This document shows, piece by piece, positions 15,241-24,003 of a DNA stretch of 64,000 nt (the stretch's first letter is position 1; every line of letters starts with the position of its first letter). The notes below the pieces were generated by a model that saw only the letters and a program-made list of their open reading frames with translations, did no database searches and was not told the origin of the DNA. Position numbers and translations under genes: made by a program. The DNA comes from Gordonia jacobaea (lineage in GTDB: Bacteria; Actinomycetota; Actinomycetes; Mycobacteriales; Mycobacteriaceae): the NCBI RefSeq assembly GCF_001186365.1, contig NZ_LDTZ01000014.1, forward strand, positions 558,001-622,000, given 5' to 3'.

Positions 15241-16260
15241 TCAGGTCGCGGTGTAGGTCGGCTCGCTGCGGAACCGCGACGAACGGCCCGAGATGCCGAG
15301 GGCTCGCCACATCGCGCGCGAGGCCGGATTCATCAGGCCGCACTGCTCGGCAAGCATCCGTACATCGCCGAACACGTTGCGGCGCACTCGCTTCGATGAC
15401 TCGGCGCGCCAGAAGATGTCGCGCATCACATCGCGCGGGACGTCGAATTCATTCCTGAATCCGCGCGGCGGAACCATGATCGCACCGAGCAGGATGCGCA
15501 TGGCCAGGGGAAACATCAGCGACAGCACGAAACGCTGGAAACGGCCCTTACGGGCGACGTTCTCACGGAGGTGATGGTGCGCGAACGAGATATGACGTGC
15601 TTCTTCGGCGACGTGTAGTTGCATGACGGCCGCCATCGCGGGATGTAGGTCGGAACGCATACGCAGGAAGTCTTTTTGGAGATGATCGATGGGCTCCTCG
15701 CCGCCGAGGATGCCGAAGAAGAAGATGGTGGGGAACGTCGTGGATACCAGCGGCACCACGGGAGAGATCAGGCGGTAGCCGAGTTTGGCACCCGGAACGT
15801 CCATGCCGATGCGGTTCACCAGTTCCTGGAACATCAGTGTGTGGTTGCACTCCTCTTTCGATTCGTGCGTGGTGTAGCGAAATTCCTTGGCGCCGTTGGG
15901 CAATTTGAAGCTGTACTGCATCAGGCCGCGGATCAGGATCGACTCGAACTGCAGCCCGACCTTCGCGACGTTCGCCTGTCGCCACATGCCGATGCGGATC
16001 TGCTTGTCGAGCGGCTGTTCCTGATACCAGGGGTGACGGCCGATCGGATCGACCTCGTAGTTGAGCACCCATCGCGGATCGTCGGGCACGACGGCCATGT
16101 CGGGAGCGTCCCAATCGATGTCGAGGTAGGGGTCGAAGTTTCGATGAACCGACGCCGACGAAAGGTCGTCGAGGACCTGCTCGTACTCAGCGCGGGGGAG
16201 GCCGTGCTGGGCGTCGATCGACACCGTCTCGTCGGGGTCGTACCTCAGTGCCTTCGTCAT
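15241..16260 (-). CDS. AurF-like diiron protein
   Basis: 339 residues from ATG 16260 with GGAAGG upstream; an open frame to 16365 is not supported. Helices carry two ExxH iron-binding signatures (ESKEECNHTLMFQE and VAEEARHISFAHHH) plus earlier Glu residues (LQFESILIRG), the layout of the p-aminobenzoate N-oxygenase AurF family. Such enzymes bind two irons and use O2 to oxygenate amines or alkyl groups; the substrate is unknown. fprB follows after 47 bp and could supply its electrons. A divergent CPA1 antiporter gene begins 177 bp away. Confidence 0.85.
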   Translation of the reverse strand: MTKALRYDPDETVSIDAQHGLPRAEYEQVLDDLSSASVHRNFDPYLDIDWDAPDMAVVPDDPRWVLNYEVDPIGRHPWYQEQPLDKQIRIGMWRQANVAKVGLQFESILIRGLMQYSFKLPNGAKEFRYTTHESKEECNHTLMFQELVNRIGMDVPGAKLGYRLISPVVPLVSTTFPTIFFFGILGGEEPIDHLQKDFLRMRSDLHPAMAAVMQLHVAEEARHISFAHHHLRENVARKGRFQRFVLSLMFPLAMRILLGAIMVPPRGFRNEFDVPRDVMRDIFWRAESSKRVRRNVFGDVRMLAEQCGLMNPASRAMWRALGISGRSSRFRSEPTYTAT

Positions 16261-16437
16261 GAGAACTGCCTTCCGCGAGATGCATTCGGTGCTTGAGCGC
16301 AACCGACAGTGTGGGGTGTCACACCGTAGGCTTTCGACGGTAAGTGGGACCGAAATTTTTGTCAACAGTCAATGGCACAGTTTTCGGTGGAAGTGTTGTT
16401 CGGTGGCCGGCGACAGACCCTGGAAGGGGCAGACGCG

Positions 16438-18279
16438 ATGGAAAAAGTGCTGATCGTCGTTGCAGCGGTTCTCTTCATCGCGCTGGTGACCGACATCGCT
16501 CCTCGCCTGCGGATTCCGGCGCCCCTGGTCCTGGTTTTCGTCGGCGCGGTCATCGGCATCATGCCGTTCGTACCCGCTTTCCACGTCGATCCCGAGTGGA
16601 TTCTGGTCGGAGTGCTTCCCCCGCTGCTCTATTCGGCGGCCATCGGTATGCCGACGATGGACTTCCGCAGGGACTTCACCGCGATCAGCACACTGTCGGT
16701 GGTGCTGGTGATCCTCAGTGCCGTGGTCGTCGGGTGGTTCTTGACGCTTGTGGTGCCGGGTATCTCGCTGGCAACGGGTGTCGCGTTGGGTGCCATCGTG
16801 AGTCCCACCGACGCGGTGGCGACGTCGATCGCCAAGCGAATGGGCGTTCCGTCGCGCGTCGTCGCCGTGCTCGAGGGCGAGAGCATGCTCAACGACGCGT
16901 CGGCGCTGGTGCTCCTGCGGGCCGCTGTAGCGGCGACAGCGGCCACGATCTCGTTCTGGGGCGTGGCGTTGAACTTCGTCTTCGCCGTTGCGGGCGCGGT
17001 CGCCATCGGTGCAGCGGTGGGCGTCGCCAACCTGTGGGTGCGATCACGGATGCGCGACGCCACCGCCAACACCGCGATCTCGTTCACCGTTCCCTACATC
17101 GCGTACGTGCCGGCGGAGGCGATCGGAGCGTCGGGTCTCGTCGCCGCGGTCACCGCGGGTCTGATCACCGGCGCAGGCGCGGTCAAATATCTCACGCCGC
17201 AGCACCGCATCTCGGACATGCAGAACTGGCACGTCGTCGAGCTGATCGCCGAGGGCGCGGTGTTCCTGCTGATGGGTCTGGAGCTCTTCACCCTCATGTC
17301 CGACGTCCACAACGACCACGAAGGCGTGCCGAACGCGGTGTGGATCGGGCTGTCGGTGTTGGGCGTCGCGCTGCTCGTGCGGGCGCTGTACGTCGTGCCG
17401 CTGGCGTGGTGGCTAGACAGGAAGCGACGACGCGGCGATCAGATCCGCCCGATGCTCGCGGATTTCTCGGTGACGCCGAGCGCCGACATCGACCGCGATC
17501 AGGAACGTCGGAGTCGGCAGTGGTGGCGCAGGGCGTTTCGACGCCGCCGCCACCGCGACACCACCAAACTCGCGGCAGGCGACATGCCGCCCGTCTCCAC
17601 GGACACCGCGGCCCGCATCAATTCGCGGATCACGCGCACCCTCGCCGACATCGACTACTACACCGAAGCGCCGCTGGGGCCGAAGGAGTCGGCGATCGTG
17701 GTGTGGGCCGGAATGCGCGGTGTTGTGACGGTGGCCGCTGCACAGACGCTGCCGGACGATACCCCGAGCAGGCCACTGTTGGTTCTCGTCGCGTTCGTGG
17801 TTGCGGCGGCGTCGTTGCTGATCCAGGGCGGCACGCTTCCGTGGTTGATCCGCAAGCTCAAGATCGGCGACGACACCGAATCGATGCTCGCCGAACGTCG
17901 ACGGCTGCGCGCAGAACTCGACGCGACCGCCCAGAAAGTGATGGCTGAGTCCGAGACTGTCAGACAGATCCCGTGGTTGCGACCACGACTCGAACAGGTC
18001 AGCCGCGAGGCCGATGAGGACGCCGACGCCGTTTCGGATGCCGGTGATTCCGACGATCCGCAGAGCGGTGTGGTGCCCGCGGGCGCCAGTACGCCGTACG
18101 GCCTCAACTTCGAAGAACGCGTGCAGATCCGCCGGACCCGCCGCGAGATCATTGCCGCGCAGCGCAAGAAGTTGCTCACGCTGCGTAGCCAGGGAACGTA
18201 CAGCTCGTCGGCGCTGAGCCGCGCGCTCGGGCAACTCGACGCCGAGGAGATCAGCCTCGACATGCAGCGCGGGTCGTGA
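16438..18279 (+). CDS. CPA1-family Na+(K+)/H+ antiporter
   Basis: 613 residues from ATG 16438, which has GGAAGGGGCAG upstream; ATG 16372 would add 22 poorly membrane-like residues. Twelve or so hydrophobic segments include the ion-binding region IVSPTDAVATSIAKR and the EGESMLNDASALV helix of NhaP/CPA1 exchangers. A charged cytoplasmic loop (about 350-415) splits the membrane part before GMRGVVTVAAAQTLP. The last ~130 residues form a soluble, probably helical tail. It exchanges monovalent cations for protons across the cell membrane. A strong hairpin terminator follows. Confidence 0.92.
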   Translation: MEKVLIVVAAVLFIALVTDIAPRLRIPAPLVLVFVGAVIGIMPFVPAFHVDPEWILVGVLPPLLYSAAIGMPTMDFRRDFTAISTLSVVLVILSAVVVGWFLTLVVPGISLATGVALGAIVSPTDAVATSIAKRMGVPSRVVAVLEGESMLNDASALVLLRAAVAATAATISFWGVALNFVFAVAGAVAIGAAVGVANLWVRSRMRDATANTAISFTVPYIAYVPAEAIGASGLVAAVTAGLITGAGAVKYLTPQHRISDMQNWHVVELIAEGAVFLLMGLELFTLMSDVHNDHEGVPNAVWIGLSVLGVALLVRALYVVPLAWWLDRKRRRGDQIRPMLADFSVTPSADIDRDQERRSRQWWRRAFRRRRHRDTTKLAAGDMPPVSTDTAARINSRITRTLADIDYYTEAPLGPKESAIVVWAGMRGVVTVAAAQTLPDDTPSRPLLVLVAFVVAAASLLIQGGTLPWLIRKLKIGDDTESMLAERRRLRAELDATAQKVMAESETVRQIPWLRPRLEQVSREADEDADAVSDAGDSDDPQSGVVPAGASTPYGLNFEERVQIRRTRREIIAAQRKKLLTLRSQGTYSSSALSRALGQLDAEEISLDMQRGS

Positions 18280-18290
18280 CTCGCTGGATG

Positions 18291-18337
18291 TTCCGGTTGC
18301 CCAGACGCGCGGATACCGCGCTTGTGGGCAACCGGAA
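18291..18337 (+). terminator. Bidirectional hairpin terminator
   Basis: TTCCGGTTGCCCA (18291-18303) pairs perfectly with 18325-18337, and an inner 6-bp stem GCGCGG/CCGCGC (18307-18321) with loop ATA stacks within. It lies between the convergent antiporter and rpsR genes. No long T-run follows on either strand, which is common in this group. Confidence 0.75.
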
Positions 18338-18365
18338 CCGGCTGAGACTCAGCAGTGGCGAAGAG

Positions 18366-18623
18366 TCAGCGCTGAGAAACGAAGGGCAGCAACGCCATCT
18401 CGCGCGCGTTGCGGATGGCGGTGGCCACCTGGCGCTGTTGCTGCGGGGTCAGTCCCGTGACGCGTCGGCTGCGGATCTTGCCGCGGTCGGACAGGAACTT
18501 GCGCAGCAGGTTGACGTCTTTGTAGTCGACGTCGGTGATGCCGAGCGCGTTGAGCTGATTGCGGGTCTGCTTGGGCTTGGTGTCGGCGCCTGGCCGTGGC
18601 CGACGCGGTGCTCGCTTCGCCAT
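18366..18623 (-). CDS. rpsR: Zinc-independent 30S ribosomal protein S18 paralogue
   Basis: 85 residues, ATG 18623. The S18 core [19 protein letters not shown], then [20 protein letters not shown], is intact, and no cysteine is present, so it is the C-minus type. It is the last gene of rpmB-rpmG-rpsN-rpsR, 79 bp after rpsN. In mycobacteria the same operon (Rv2055c-Rv2058c) is repressed by Zur and replaces zinc-binding ribosomal proteins during zinc starvation. Confidence 0.95.
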   Translation of the reverse strand: MAKRAPRRPRPGADTKPKQTRNQLNALGITDVDYKDVNLLRKFLSDRGKIRSRRVTGLTPQQQRQVATAIRNAREMALLPFVSQR

Positions 18624-18702
18624 GGGTGAAGTCCTCTGTAGTGGGTGATGGGGTGGTTGGCCGCAGGGTGCGGGCGCTGTGAGCGCCCACACCCGACGGT
18701 AC

Positions 18703-19008
18703 TCACCAACTCGACTTGTGGATGCCCGGTAGTTCGCCGCGGTGGGCGAGTACGCGGAAGCGGACGCGCGACACGCCTGCCTTGCCGACGTAGCCGCGCG
18801 GGCGGCCGTCGACGACGTCGCGGTTGCGGACGCGCGTCGGGCTCGCGTTGCGGGGCAGCGCCTGCAGGTCGCGTTGAGCCTGTGCACGCTCTTCGGGTGA
18901 TGCGGCGGCGTCGACGATGGTGCGCTTCAGTGCCGAACGTCGTTCGGCGAAGCGGGCAACGATCTCACGACGCTGCTCGTTGCGGATGATCTTGGATTTC
19001 TTGGCCAT
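18703..19008 (-). CDS. rpsN: Zinc-independent 30S ribosomal protein S14 paralogue
   Basis: 101 residues, the long S14 form without the CxxC...CxxC zinc site of the short form. The sequence [14 protein letters not shown] and the C-terminal [20 protein letters not shown] are diagnostic. Its ATG overlaps the rpmG stop by one base (TGATG), so translation is coupled. Part of the Zur-type alternative ribosomal operon. Confidence 0.96.
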   Translation of the reverse strand: MAKKSKIIRNEQRREIVARFAERRSALKRTIVDAAASPEERAQAQRDLQALPRNASPTRVRNRDVVDGRPRGYVGKAGVSRVRFRVLAHRGELPGIHKSSW

Positions 19009-19172
19009 CAGCGATCCTCACGGAATTCGGTGTGACGCTTGGCGATCGGATCGTACTTGCGGATCACCATGCGGTCGGGGTCGTTGCGGCGGTTCTTGCG
19101 GGTGACATAGGTGTAGCCGGTTCCGGCGGTTGACCGGAGTTTGACTATGGGTCGGATCTCGTTGCGAGCCAT
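19008..19172 (-). CDS. rpmG: Zinc-independent 50S ribosomal protein L33 paralogue
   Basis: 54 residues: [20 protein letters not shown], then [20 protein letters not shown]. The cysteine pairs of zinc-binding L33 are missing. It overlaps both neighbours by one base (TGATG at each junction), which favours equal translation within the operon. Confidence 0.95.
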   Translation of the reverse strand: MARNEIRPIVKLRSTAGTGYTYVTRKNRRNDPDRMVIRKYDPIAKRHTEFREDR

Positions 19173-19408
19173 CAGACTTTCTCTCCTCGTGCGCGTATCT
19201 GTGCGACCACGGCCTCGATGCCCTTGTGGTCGATGGTCTTGATGCCCTTGGCGCTCACGTCGAGCGTCACGAAACGTCGTTCGCTGGGCAGGTAGTAGCG
19301 GCGTCGTTGGATGTTGGGGTTCCAGCGACGTGAGGTCCTTCGGTGCGAGTGCGACACCTGATTGCCGAACCCCGGCGTTCTCCCGGTGACCTGACATCGT
19401 GCTGCCAC
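19172..19408 (-). CDS. rpmB: 50S ribosomal protein L28, C-minus operon type
   Basis: 78 residues from GTG 19408, preceded by a strong [27 protein letters not shown], then [20 protein letters not shown], identifies L28. One cysteine (residue 5) remains, but the zinc ribbon pairs are absent. It is the first gene of the operon; a Zur-box-like sequence lies 17-31 bp upstream of its start, over the expected promoter or leader. Confidence 0.95.
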   Translation of the reverse strand: MAARCQVTGRTPGFGNQVSHSHRRTSRRWNPNIQRRRYYLPSERRFVTLDVSAKGIKTIDHKGIEAVVAQIRARGEKV

Positions 19409-19424
19409 GGCACAACCTCCTTGT

Positions 19425-19439
19425 TGGAAACGATTGGCG
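19425..19439 (-). promoter_or_regulatory. Second Zur-box-like site, rpmB side
   Basis: CGCCAATCGTTTCCA on the minus strand matches the better Zur-like box at 19479-19493 at 11 of 15 positions in its reverse orientation. It lies just upstream of the rpmB ribosome site. Weak alone, it gains support from the C-minus operon that follows. Confidence 0.45.
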
Positions 19440-19478
19440 TTAGTGCGGTATTCCACGCTAACGTGGCGGCACACTAAA

Positions 19479-19493
19479 TGGAAATCATTGCCA
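19479..19493 (+). promoter_or_regulatory. Zur box between the two zinc-starvation operons
   Basis: TGGAAATCATTGCCA is a 7-1-7 palindrome with two mismatched pairs, close to the mycobacterial Zur consensus (TGAAAATGATTTTCA-like). It sits 28 bp before the GTG of the COG0523 gene. Between it and the second box is a small CCACG-CTAA-CGTGG palindrome (19453-19466). Confidence 0.7.
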
Positions 19494-19520
19494 ATAATTT
19501 AGGGTGAAAGGAGCGACGCT

Positions 19521-20912
19521 GTGCAGGCCGATTCAACTGATGCTCGACGCCGGCCGTCGAGACCGCGTACCCCGATGACGCTGGTCACCGGGCTCGACAG
19601 GGAAGCGGTGGCGCGGACCGCGGACGCGCTCGCGATGGCAGGGACCACGCTGGTCCACCACGACCTCTCGTCGCTGCCCAGTGGTCGGGTGCTGCGCACG
19701 ACGCGCACGATCGACCTCGACGGCGTCGAGCACACCGACATCCGCGAGATCTCGCTCGAGCACGGGTGCGTGTCGTGCACGCTACGGATCGACCTTCTCC
19801 CGCTGCTGCGTCGACTGCACCAGCGATCAACGGTGGAACGTATTGTGCTGCAACTCGATCCGCTCATCGAACCCGAGGCGCTGTGCTGGTCGATCGAGCA
19901 TGTCGTCTGCTCGGACATGCCGGGATTCGTCGACGCGCCAGCGGGATACGACGTCGCCGTCGACGCAACGATCGCGTGCGTGTCGGAGATGGAGTGGCTC
20001 GACGCCGCGAGCGGCGACGTCACACTCGGCGAAGCTGGGCTTGTCGAGTGGTCTGCTGAGTGGGATTCTGCCGTGGCCGAGGACGATCGCACCCTGGCGC
20101 AGGTGGCGGTTGGTCAGGTCGCCTTCGCCGACGCGCTGGTACTCGCGGGCGCCGACCCGGCGTTTCGCGACGCATGGTCGTCGGCGAGGCTGATGGAGGT
20201 CTTGCGTCGCCTCGCGCCCGGCGCTCCGATCGTGATGGAGCTGCCTCAACGACCCATCCGGCCGGGCACCCTGATCCAGTTGCTGCGCGCGATAGGCCCG
20301 ACCGCCCGACGCGGCGCAGTCTTCGGTCCGCATGACCCGCTCCTGCGTGGGGCGCCACCGTTAACCACTGAATGTGGTGTGTCCATGGCCGTATTCGAGA
20401 GTGACCGACCCTTCCATCCGACGCGCCTCCACGACGCCCTCGACCATCTGCTCGACGGCGTGATCTGCTCCCGCGGCCGAATCTGGCTGGCAACGCGGTT
20501 CGACGACGTGTTCTGGCTGGAGTCCGCCGGCGGGGCGCTACGGGTCGAGGAGGCCGGACAGTGGGTCGGTGCGATGTCGGCCGACGAGCGCGCCGACGTC
20601 GAGGAGACGCGCCTCGCGATGGCGGCGCTTCGGTGGGACGAGGTATTCGGTGACCGTCACAACGCGCTGACGATCCTGGCTCACCGCGCGGACGTCACCG
20701 AGATTGTCGAGGCATTGAACGCCGCCACGCTCACCGACGTCGAAATGGCGGAGGGGTCGGATGCCTGGCGCGAGTACGACGACCCGTTCGGCACTCGGCA
20801 CGAGGACCCGTGCGCCGACACCACGCCTCCCGGGTCCGGATTGCTTTCCATCACTGACGGTCTCGACCCCGATCAACAACGCAACGATTCCGAGAAAGGG
20901 GATCTCCCATGA
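19521..20912 (+). CDS. COG0523/Mrf-like zinc-starvation protein
   Basis: 463 residues from GTG 19521 with AAGGAG 6 bp upstream. The C-terminal CobW_C region ([20 protein letters not shown]) and the central GCVSCTLR place it in COG0523. Two family hallmarks are altered: the P-loop GxxGxGKT is replaced by [13 protein letters not shown], and the usual CxCC reads CVSC. The gene lies divergent from the C-minus ribosomal operon and overlaps L31B. In mycobacteria the COG0523 protein of this regulon, Mrf, is reported to recruit the hibernation factor Mpy to ribosomes under zinc starvation, a plausible role here. GTPase activity is doubtful. Confidence 0.85.
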   Translation: MQADSTDARRRPSRPRTPMTLVTGLDREAVARTADALAMAGTTLVHHDLSSLPSGRVLRTTRTIDLDGVEHTDIREISLEHGCVSCTLRIDLLPLLRRLHQRSTVERIVLQLDPLIEPEALCWSIEHVVCSDMPGFVDAPAGYDVAVDATIACVSEMEWLDAASGDVTLGEAGLVEWSAEWDSAVAEDDRTLAQVAVGQVAFADALVLAGADPAFRDAWSSARLMEVLRRLAPGAPIVMELPQRPIRPGTLIQLLRAIGPTARRGAVFGPHDPLLRGAPPLTTECGVSMAVFESDRPFHPTRLHDALDHLLDGVICSRGRIWLATRFDDVFWLESAGGALRVEEAGQWVGAMSADERADVEETRLAMAALRWDEVFGDRHNALTILAHRADVTEIVEALNAATLTDVEMAEGSDAWREYDDPFGTRHEDPCADTTPPGSGLLSITDGLDPDQQRNDSEKGDLP

Positions 20913-21181
20913 AATCTGGCATTCATCCCGACTACCACCCGGTCGTCTTCCGCGACGCCGCGACCGGCACGCAATTCCTCACCCGGTCGACCTCGACGTC
21001 GACGCAGACCGTGGAATGGCATGACGGACAACACTATCCGCTGATCGTCGTCGACATCACGAGCGCGTCGCATCCGCTGTGGACGGGCACCGCGCGGGTC
21101 GTAGACACCGAGGGGCGCGTCGAGCGTTTCCGGCGGAAGTATGCGGCGAAGGGCGCATCGGGAAGGGGAGGGGTTCGGTAG
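20909..21181 (+). CDS. rpmE: 50S ribosomal protein L31 type B
   Basis: 90 residues; ATG overlaps the COG0523 stop by 4 bp. [20 protein letters not shown], then [20 protein letters not shown], is the zinc-free type B pattern, without the CxxC pair of type A L31. Under zinc limitation it displaces the zinc-binding copy and frees zinc. The last ~10 residues (GASGRGGVR) are an unusual extra tail. Confidence 0.96.
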   Translation: MKSGIHPDYHPVVFRDAATGTQFLTRSTSTSTQTVEWHDGQHYPLIVVDITSASHPLWTGTARVVDTEGRVERFRRKYAAKGASGRGGVR

Positions 21182-21327
21182 AAGAGCGGCTGCGCGCGCT
21201 CGGGATTGTCCGTTGCGACGAGTCTCCACAGATTCGATCTTGTGTTCGAGATTTCCTCGACGCTGTCGGTCTTGTCGGGTAATGTAGAACACATATTCGA
21301 CATGACGTGGGGCGGGGGTGGCGGCAC

Positions 21328-23280
21328 GTGAACAGCAACAGCAATGACGTTGAGGCCGGTGGCGCGCCTTCGGCTTTGGCGACTGCTGCGGTGGGTTCCG
21401 CGGACGCTGTCGTGGCGGAGAAACTGTCACGCCTTGCTGGGGTGTTGGATGAGTTGGCTGCCGTCGATGTGTCGTTGGTATCGGACGCCGCGCTGGTGGA
21501 AGCCACCGTGGAGGCCGAACGCCTGGCGTTGCGGACCGCCGGTGCGGTCACCGATCGCTTGATTGTGGAAGCCTCCGACCGCGACCTGCCCCGCGCCCTG
21601 GGTTTCCGCGATGTTCGCAGTTTCCTGGGGCATGGTCTACACATTGGTGACCCGGCGGCGCGGCATCGGGTGATCGCGGCGACCGGCTCGTTCACCACGA
21701 TCTGCGGTGACCGCCTACCACCCGCATGCCCGACGCTGGCCGGCTACGTCGCCGAGGGCCGGGTCGCGGGCGCGCACGTCCGGGCGGTGCTCGAGGTGTT
21801 GGAGGCAATCCCTAGTGAGGTGTCGGCCGAGACGAAAGCTGCTGCCGAAGCGCAGATGGCCGGCTACGCGAGCCAATTCACGCCCGCCGAAATCACCAAC
21901 CTCGGTTCACGATTGTTGGCGCATCTCGATCCTGACGGGACGCTGACCACCTCGAAGGACCGTCAACGTCGACGCCGCCTGTGGGTGAACCGGCAGAACG
22001 CGCAACTCATGTCGCGGTTGACCGCCGATCTCGATCCGATCGCCCGCGCCCGGCTCGACACAGTGTTGGATGCGTGGGCCAAACCGGGCATGAACAACCC
22101 GGATGACCCGGAGTCGCCGGTCGGGCCGATCACCACCGCGAATGCTGAGCAGGTCGCGGCCGCGGCGCTACGTGATGAACGCTCACCCGCCCAACGCAAC
22201 CACGACGCCTTCTCCGCACTACTTGGCCAGGTGTTGGAATTCGGGATGCTGGGCAACACGCATCGCGGTTTGCCGATCCAGGTGATCGTCACCACCAGCC
22301 TGCGTGAGTTGGAGGAGCAGGCGGGGATCGCACAAACCACATCCGGAACACTCCTGCCCATCCACGACGTGATCGAGATGGCCGCAGCGAGTGGCGCGAG
22401 CCCGTATTTGGCGGTGTTCGGCGACCACACCAGCGTGCCGCTGTATTTGGGTCGGTCGAAGCGGATCGCGTCGCTGGGGCAACGGTTGGCCTCATTCGCT
22501 TCGGCGGGCGGGAAGATGTGTTCGGCCCCGGGTTGTAATCAGCCCGCGAGCAGGGTGCAGATGCATCACGCGGCGAAAGACTGGGCTGACGGCGGCTTGA
22601 CCGATATCGACCAGTTGGTGCCCGCGTGCGATGTGCACAACCGGAGAGTTGGCACGAAACCGGGGCAGTTCACCACCCGCATGATCACCGACGGACCTGA
22701 TACCGGCCGGGTTGCGTGGCGATTGAACGCCAAGCCGGGTATGCCGGAGAATCCGGAACGCATCAACCGGATCGCCGACGTCACAGCCGATTTCCATGAC
22801 TACCTCGCCGCCGAACACTCCAGCAATCAAGCCGCAGCTGCTGCACGAGCAACCGGGTCAGGCACAGACGCGACGGTCACCGAGATCGGTGCGCGAGCAA
22901 CAGGCAGAGTGGGCGCCGAGAACGTCCCGGACACGGCCAGCGGCCAGATGGTGGTCGCGGACGCAGTGGGTGCCTGGATGGCGTCGCCCTCGGTGCCGGA
23001 CCCGCCGAGCAGGCAGGTGGCACGTCAGACGCTCACCGGCGTCGAACTCGCGCTGGCGGATGGGATGCCTTCCGCTGATACTCCTCGCCTCAGCAGGCGG
23101 GTCGACATCCGATGGAACCTAACCAGGCCACTCGAACTCGACCCCGACCCGCCCACAGACCCCAACCCGCCCACAATCCCGGGCGCGCCAACAGGTCCAG
23201 CTCCACCGGGCGACCCCATCGCACCCCACGGCGTCGACCCGCCAGACAGCCTCGGCCCACCGCTGGCCGACGCCGCCTGA
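21328..23280 (+). CDS. 13E12-type DUF222/HNH endonuclease family protein
   Basis: 650 residues from GTG 21328 (a GTG at 21307 is in frame). Residues about 20-400 form the helical DUF222 domain (ARLDTVLDAWAKPGMNNPDD); an HNH nuclease module at about 392-445 has CSAPGCNQPASRVQMHHAAK, then WADGGLTDIDQLVPACDVHN, with the Cys and His metal ligands intact. The last ~60 residues are proline-rich and low in complexity. The family is the 13E12 repeat family, present in many copies in actinobacterial genomes and suspected to be mobile or linked to DNA turnover; its function is not established. Confidence 0.88.
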   Translation: MNSNSNDVEAGGAPSALATAAVGSADAVVAEKLSRLAGVLDELAAVDVSLVSDAALVEATVEAERLALRTAGAVTDRLIVEASDRDLPRALGFRDVRSFLGHGLHIGDPAARHRVIAATGSFTTICGDRLPPACPTLAGYVAEGRVAGAHVRAVLEVLEAIPSEVSAETKAAAEAQMAGYASQFTPAEITNLGSRLLAHLDPDGTLTTSKDRQRRRRLWVNRQNAQLMSRLTADLDPIARARLDTVLDAWAKPGMNNPDDPESPVGPITTANAEQVAAAALRDERSPAQRNHDAFSALLGQVLEFGMLGNTHRGLPIQVIVTTSLRELEEQAGIAQTTSGTLLPIHDVIEMAAASGASPYLAVFGDHTSVPLYLGRSKRIASLGQRLASFASAGGKMCSAPGCNQPASRVQMHHAAKDWADGGLTDIDQLVPACDVHNRRVGTKPGQFTTRMITDGPDTGRVAWRLNAKPGMPENPERINRIADVTADFHDYLAAEHSSNQAAAAARATGSGTDATVTEIGARATGRVGAENVPDTASGQMVVADAVGAWMASPSVPDPPSRQVARQTLTGVELALADGMPSADTPRLSRRVDIRWNLTRPLELDPDPPTDPNPPTIPGAPTGPAPPGDPIAPHGVDPPDSLGPPLADAA

Positions 23281-23378
23281 CCACCGCGGCGACCAGTACG
23301 ACGCGCCAACCTGGCTGGCCTGCCCGCCCAACGAACCGGGCGCAGCGTCGAATCAGGTTGTGTCGCAACCCATCTGCA

Positions 23379-23403
23379 CCCCGCCACTACTCCGGTGGCG
23401 GGG
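23379..23403 (+). terminator. Hairpin between convergent genes
   Basis: CCCCGCCAC (23379-23387) pairs with GTGGCGGGG (23395-23403) across a 7-base loop, in the gap between the 13E12 gene and the convergent membrane protein gene. Likely stops transcription from both sides. Confidence 0.65.
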
Positions 23404-23433
23404 TAGGGGTCGTGCCGAACTGGTGGGTGGGTG

Positions 23434-23799
23434 TCAATCCACCAGCAGCAGCGGTGCCGTGCTGAACAGCACGATGACGAAGAAGGCGAACTCGAACCAC
23501 ATTGCGCCCTGCCAGATCTGCCAGCGGCCGCCTGCGCGCCAGACCCGGTACGTGCGTACCGCTGTCGTGAGCGCTGCGATCAGTACGACGATCGGGGCGA
23601 CGATGAGCAGGAGCGTCTGCAGGCCGCCAGATGACGCGGCCGCGACCAGCACGATGGCGACCGTGAAGAACACCGTGATCACGACCGACGTCATCGCGCG
23701 ACGGAACTCACTCGGCTCAGACGGTGACGGGCTGCCGGTTGCTTCGCCATCGGTGCGACCAGGCTGATCGCTGTGCGAATTATCTTGCGGCCCAGTCAT
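23434..23799 (-). CDS. Small two/three-helix membrane protein
   Basis: 121 residues from ATG 23799; an upstream start at 23865 would add 22 residues. A charged, Pro/Ser-rich N-terminus (about 1-33) precedes three hydrophobic segments (TSVVITVFFTVAIVLVAAAS, LLLIVAPIVVLIAALTTAV and AMWFEFAFFVIVLF). No family recognised. It is divergent from the universal stress protein gene across a 204-bp gap. Confidence 0.6.
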   Translation of the reverse strand: MTGPQDNSHSDQPGRTDGEATGSPSPSEPSEFRRAMTSVVITVFFTVAIVLVAAASSGGLQTLLLIVAPIVVLIAALTTAVRTYRVWRAGGRWQIWQGAMWFEFAFFVIVLFSTAPLLLVD

Positions 23800-24003
23800 T
23801 TTTGGGTCACCACCAATCGGTTCGGGTGAAGGGTGCGGCTGTTCGGGATGTAGGCGGCGGTTCATTCACCGTACATCTGTCGGTCATTGCAGCAGTCGCT
23901 GCCTGCACCTTCGGGACCTTGTTCCATTGCCCTCGCAACCGTCGGCGGGCACGATGGATGGTGAGGGTTACTGAGCAGACAGTTGTGAGGAGTTGGAAAA
24001 CAG

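Noticed and set aside
19415..19474. L28 with an extended N-terminus starting at 19474
   Set aside because: GTG 19408 has a strong AAGGAGG and the usual L28 start; the extension would run through a Zur-box-like site.
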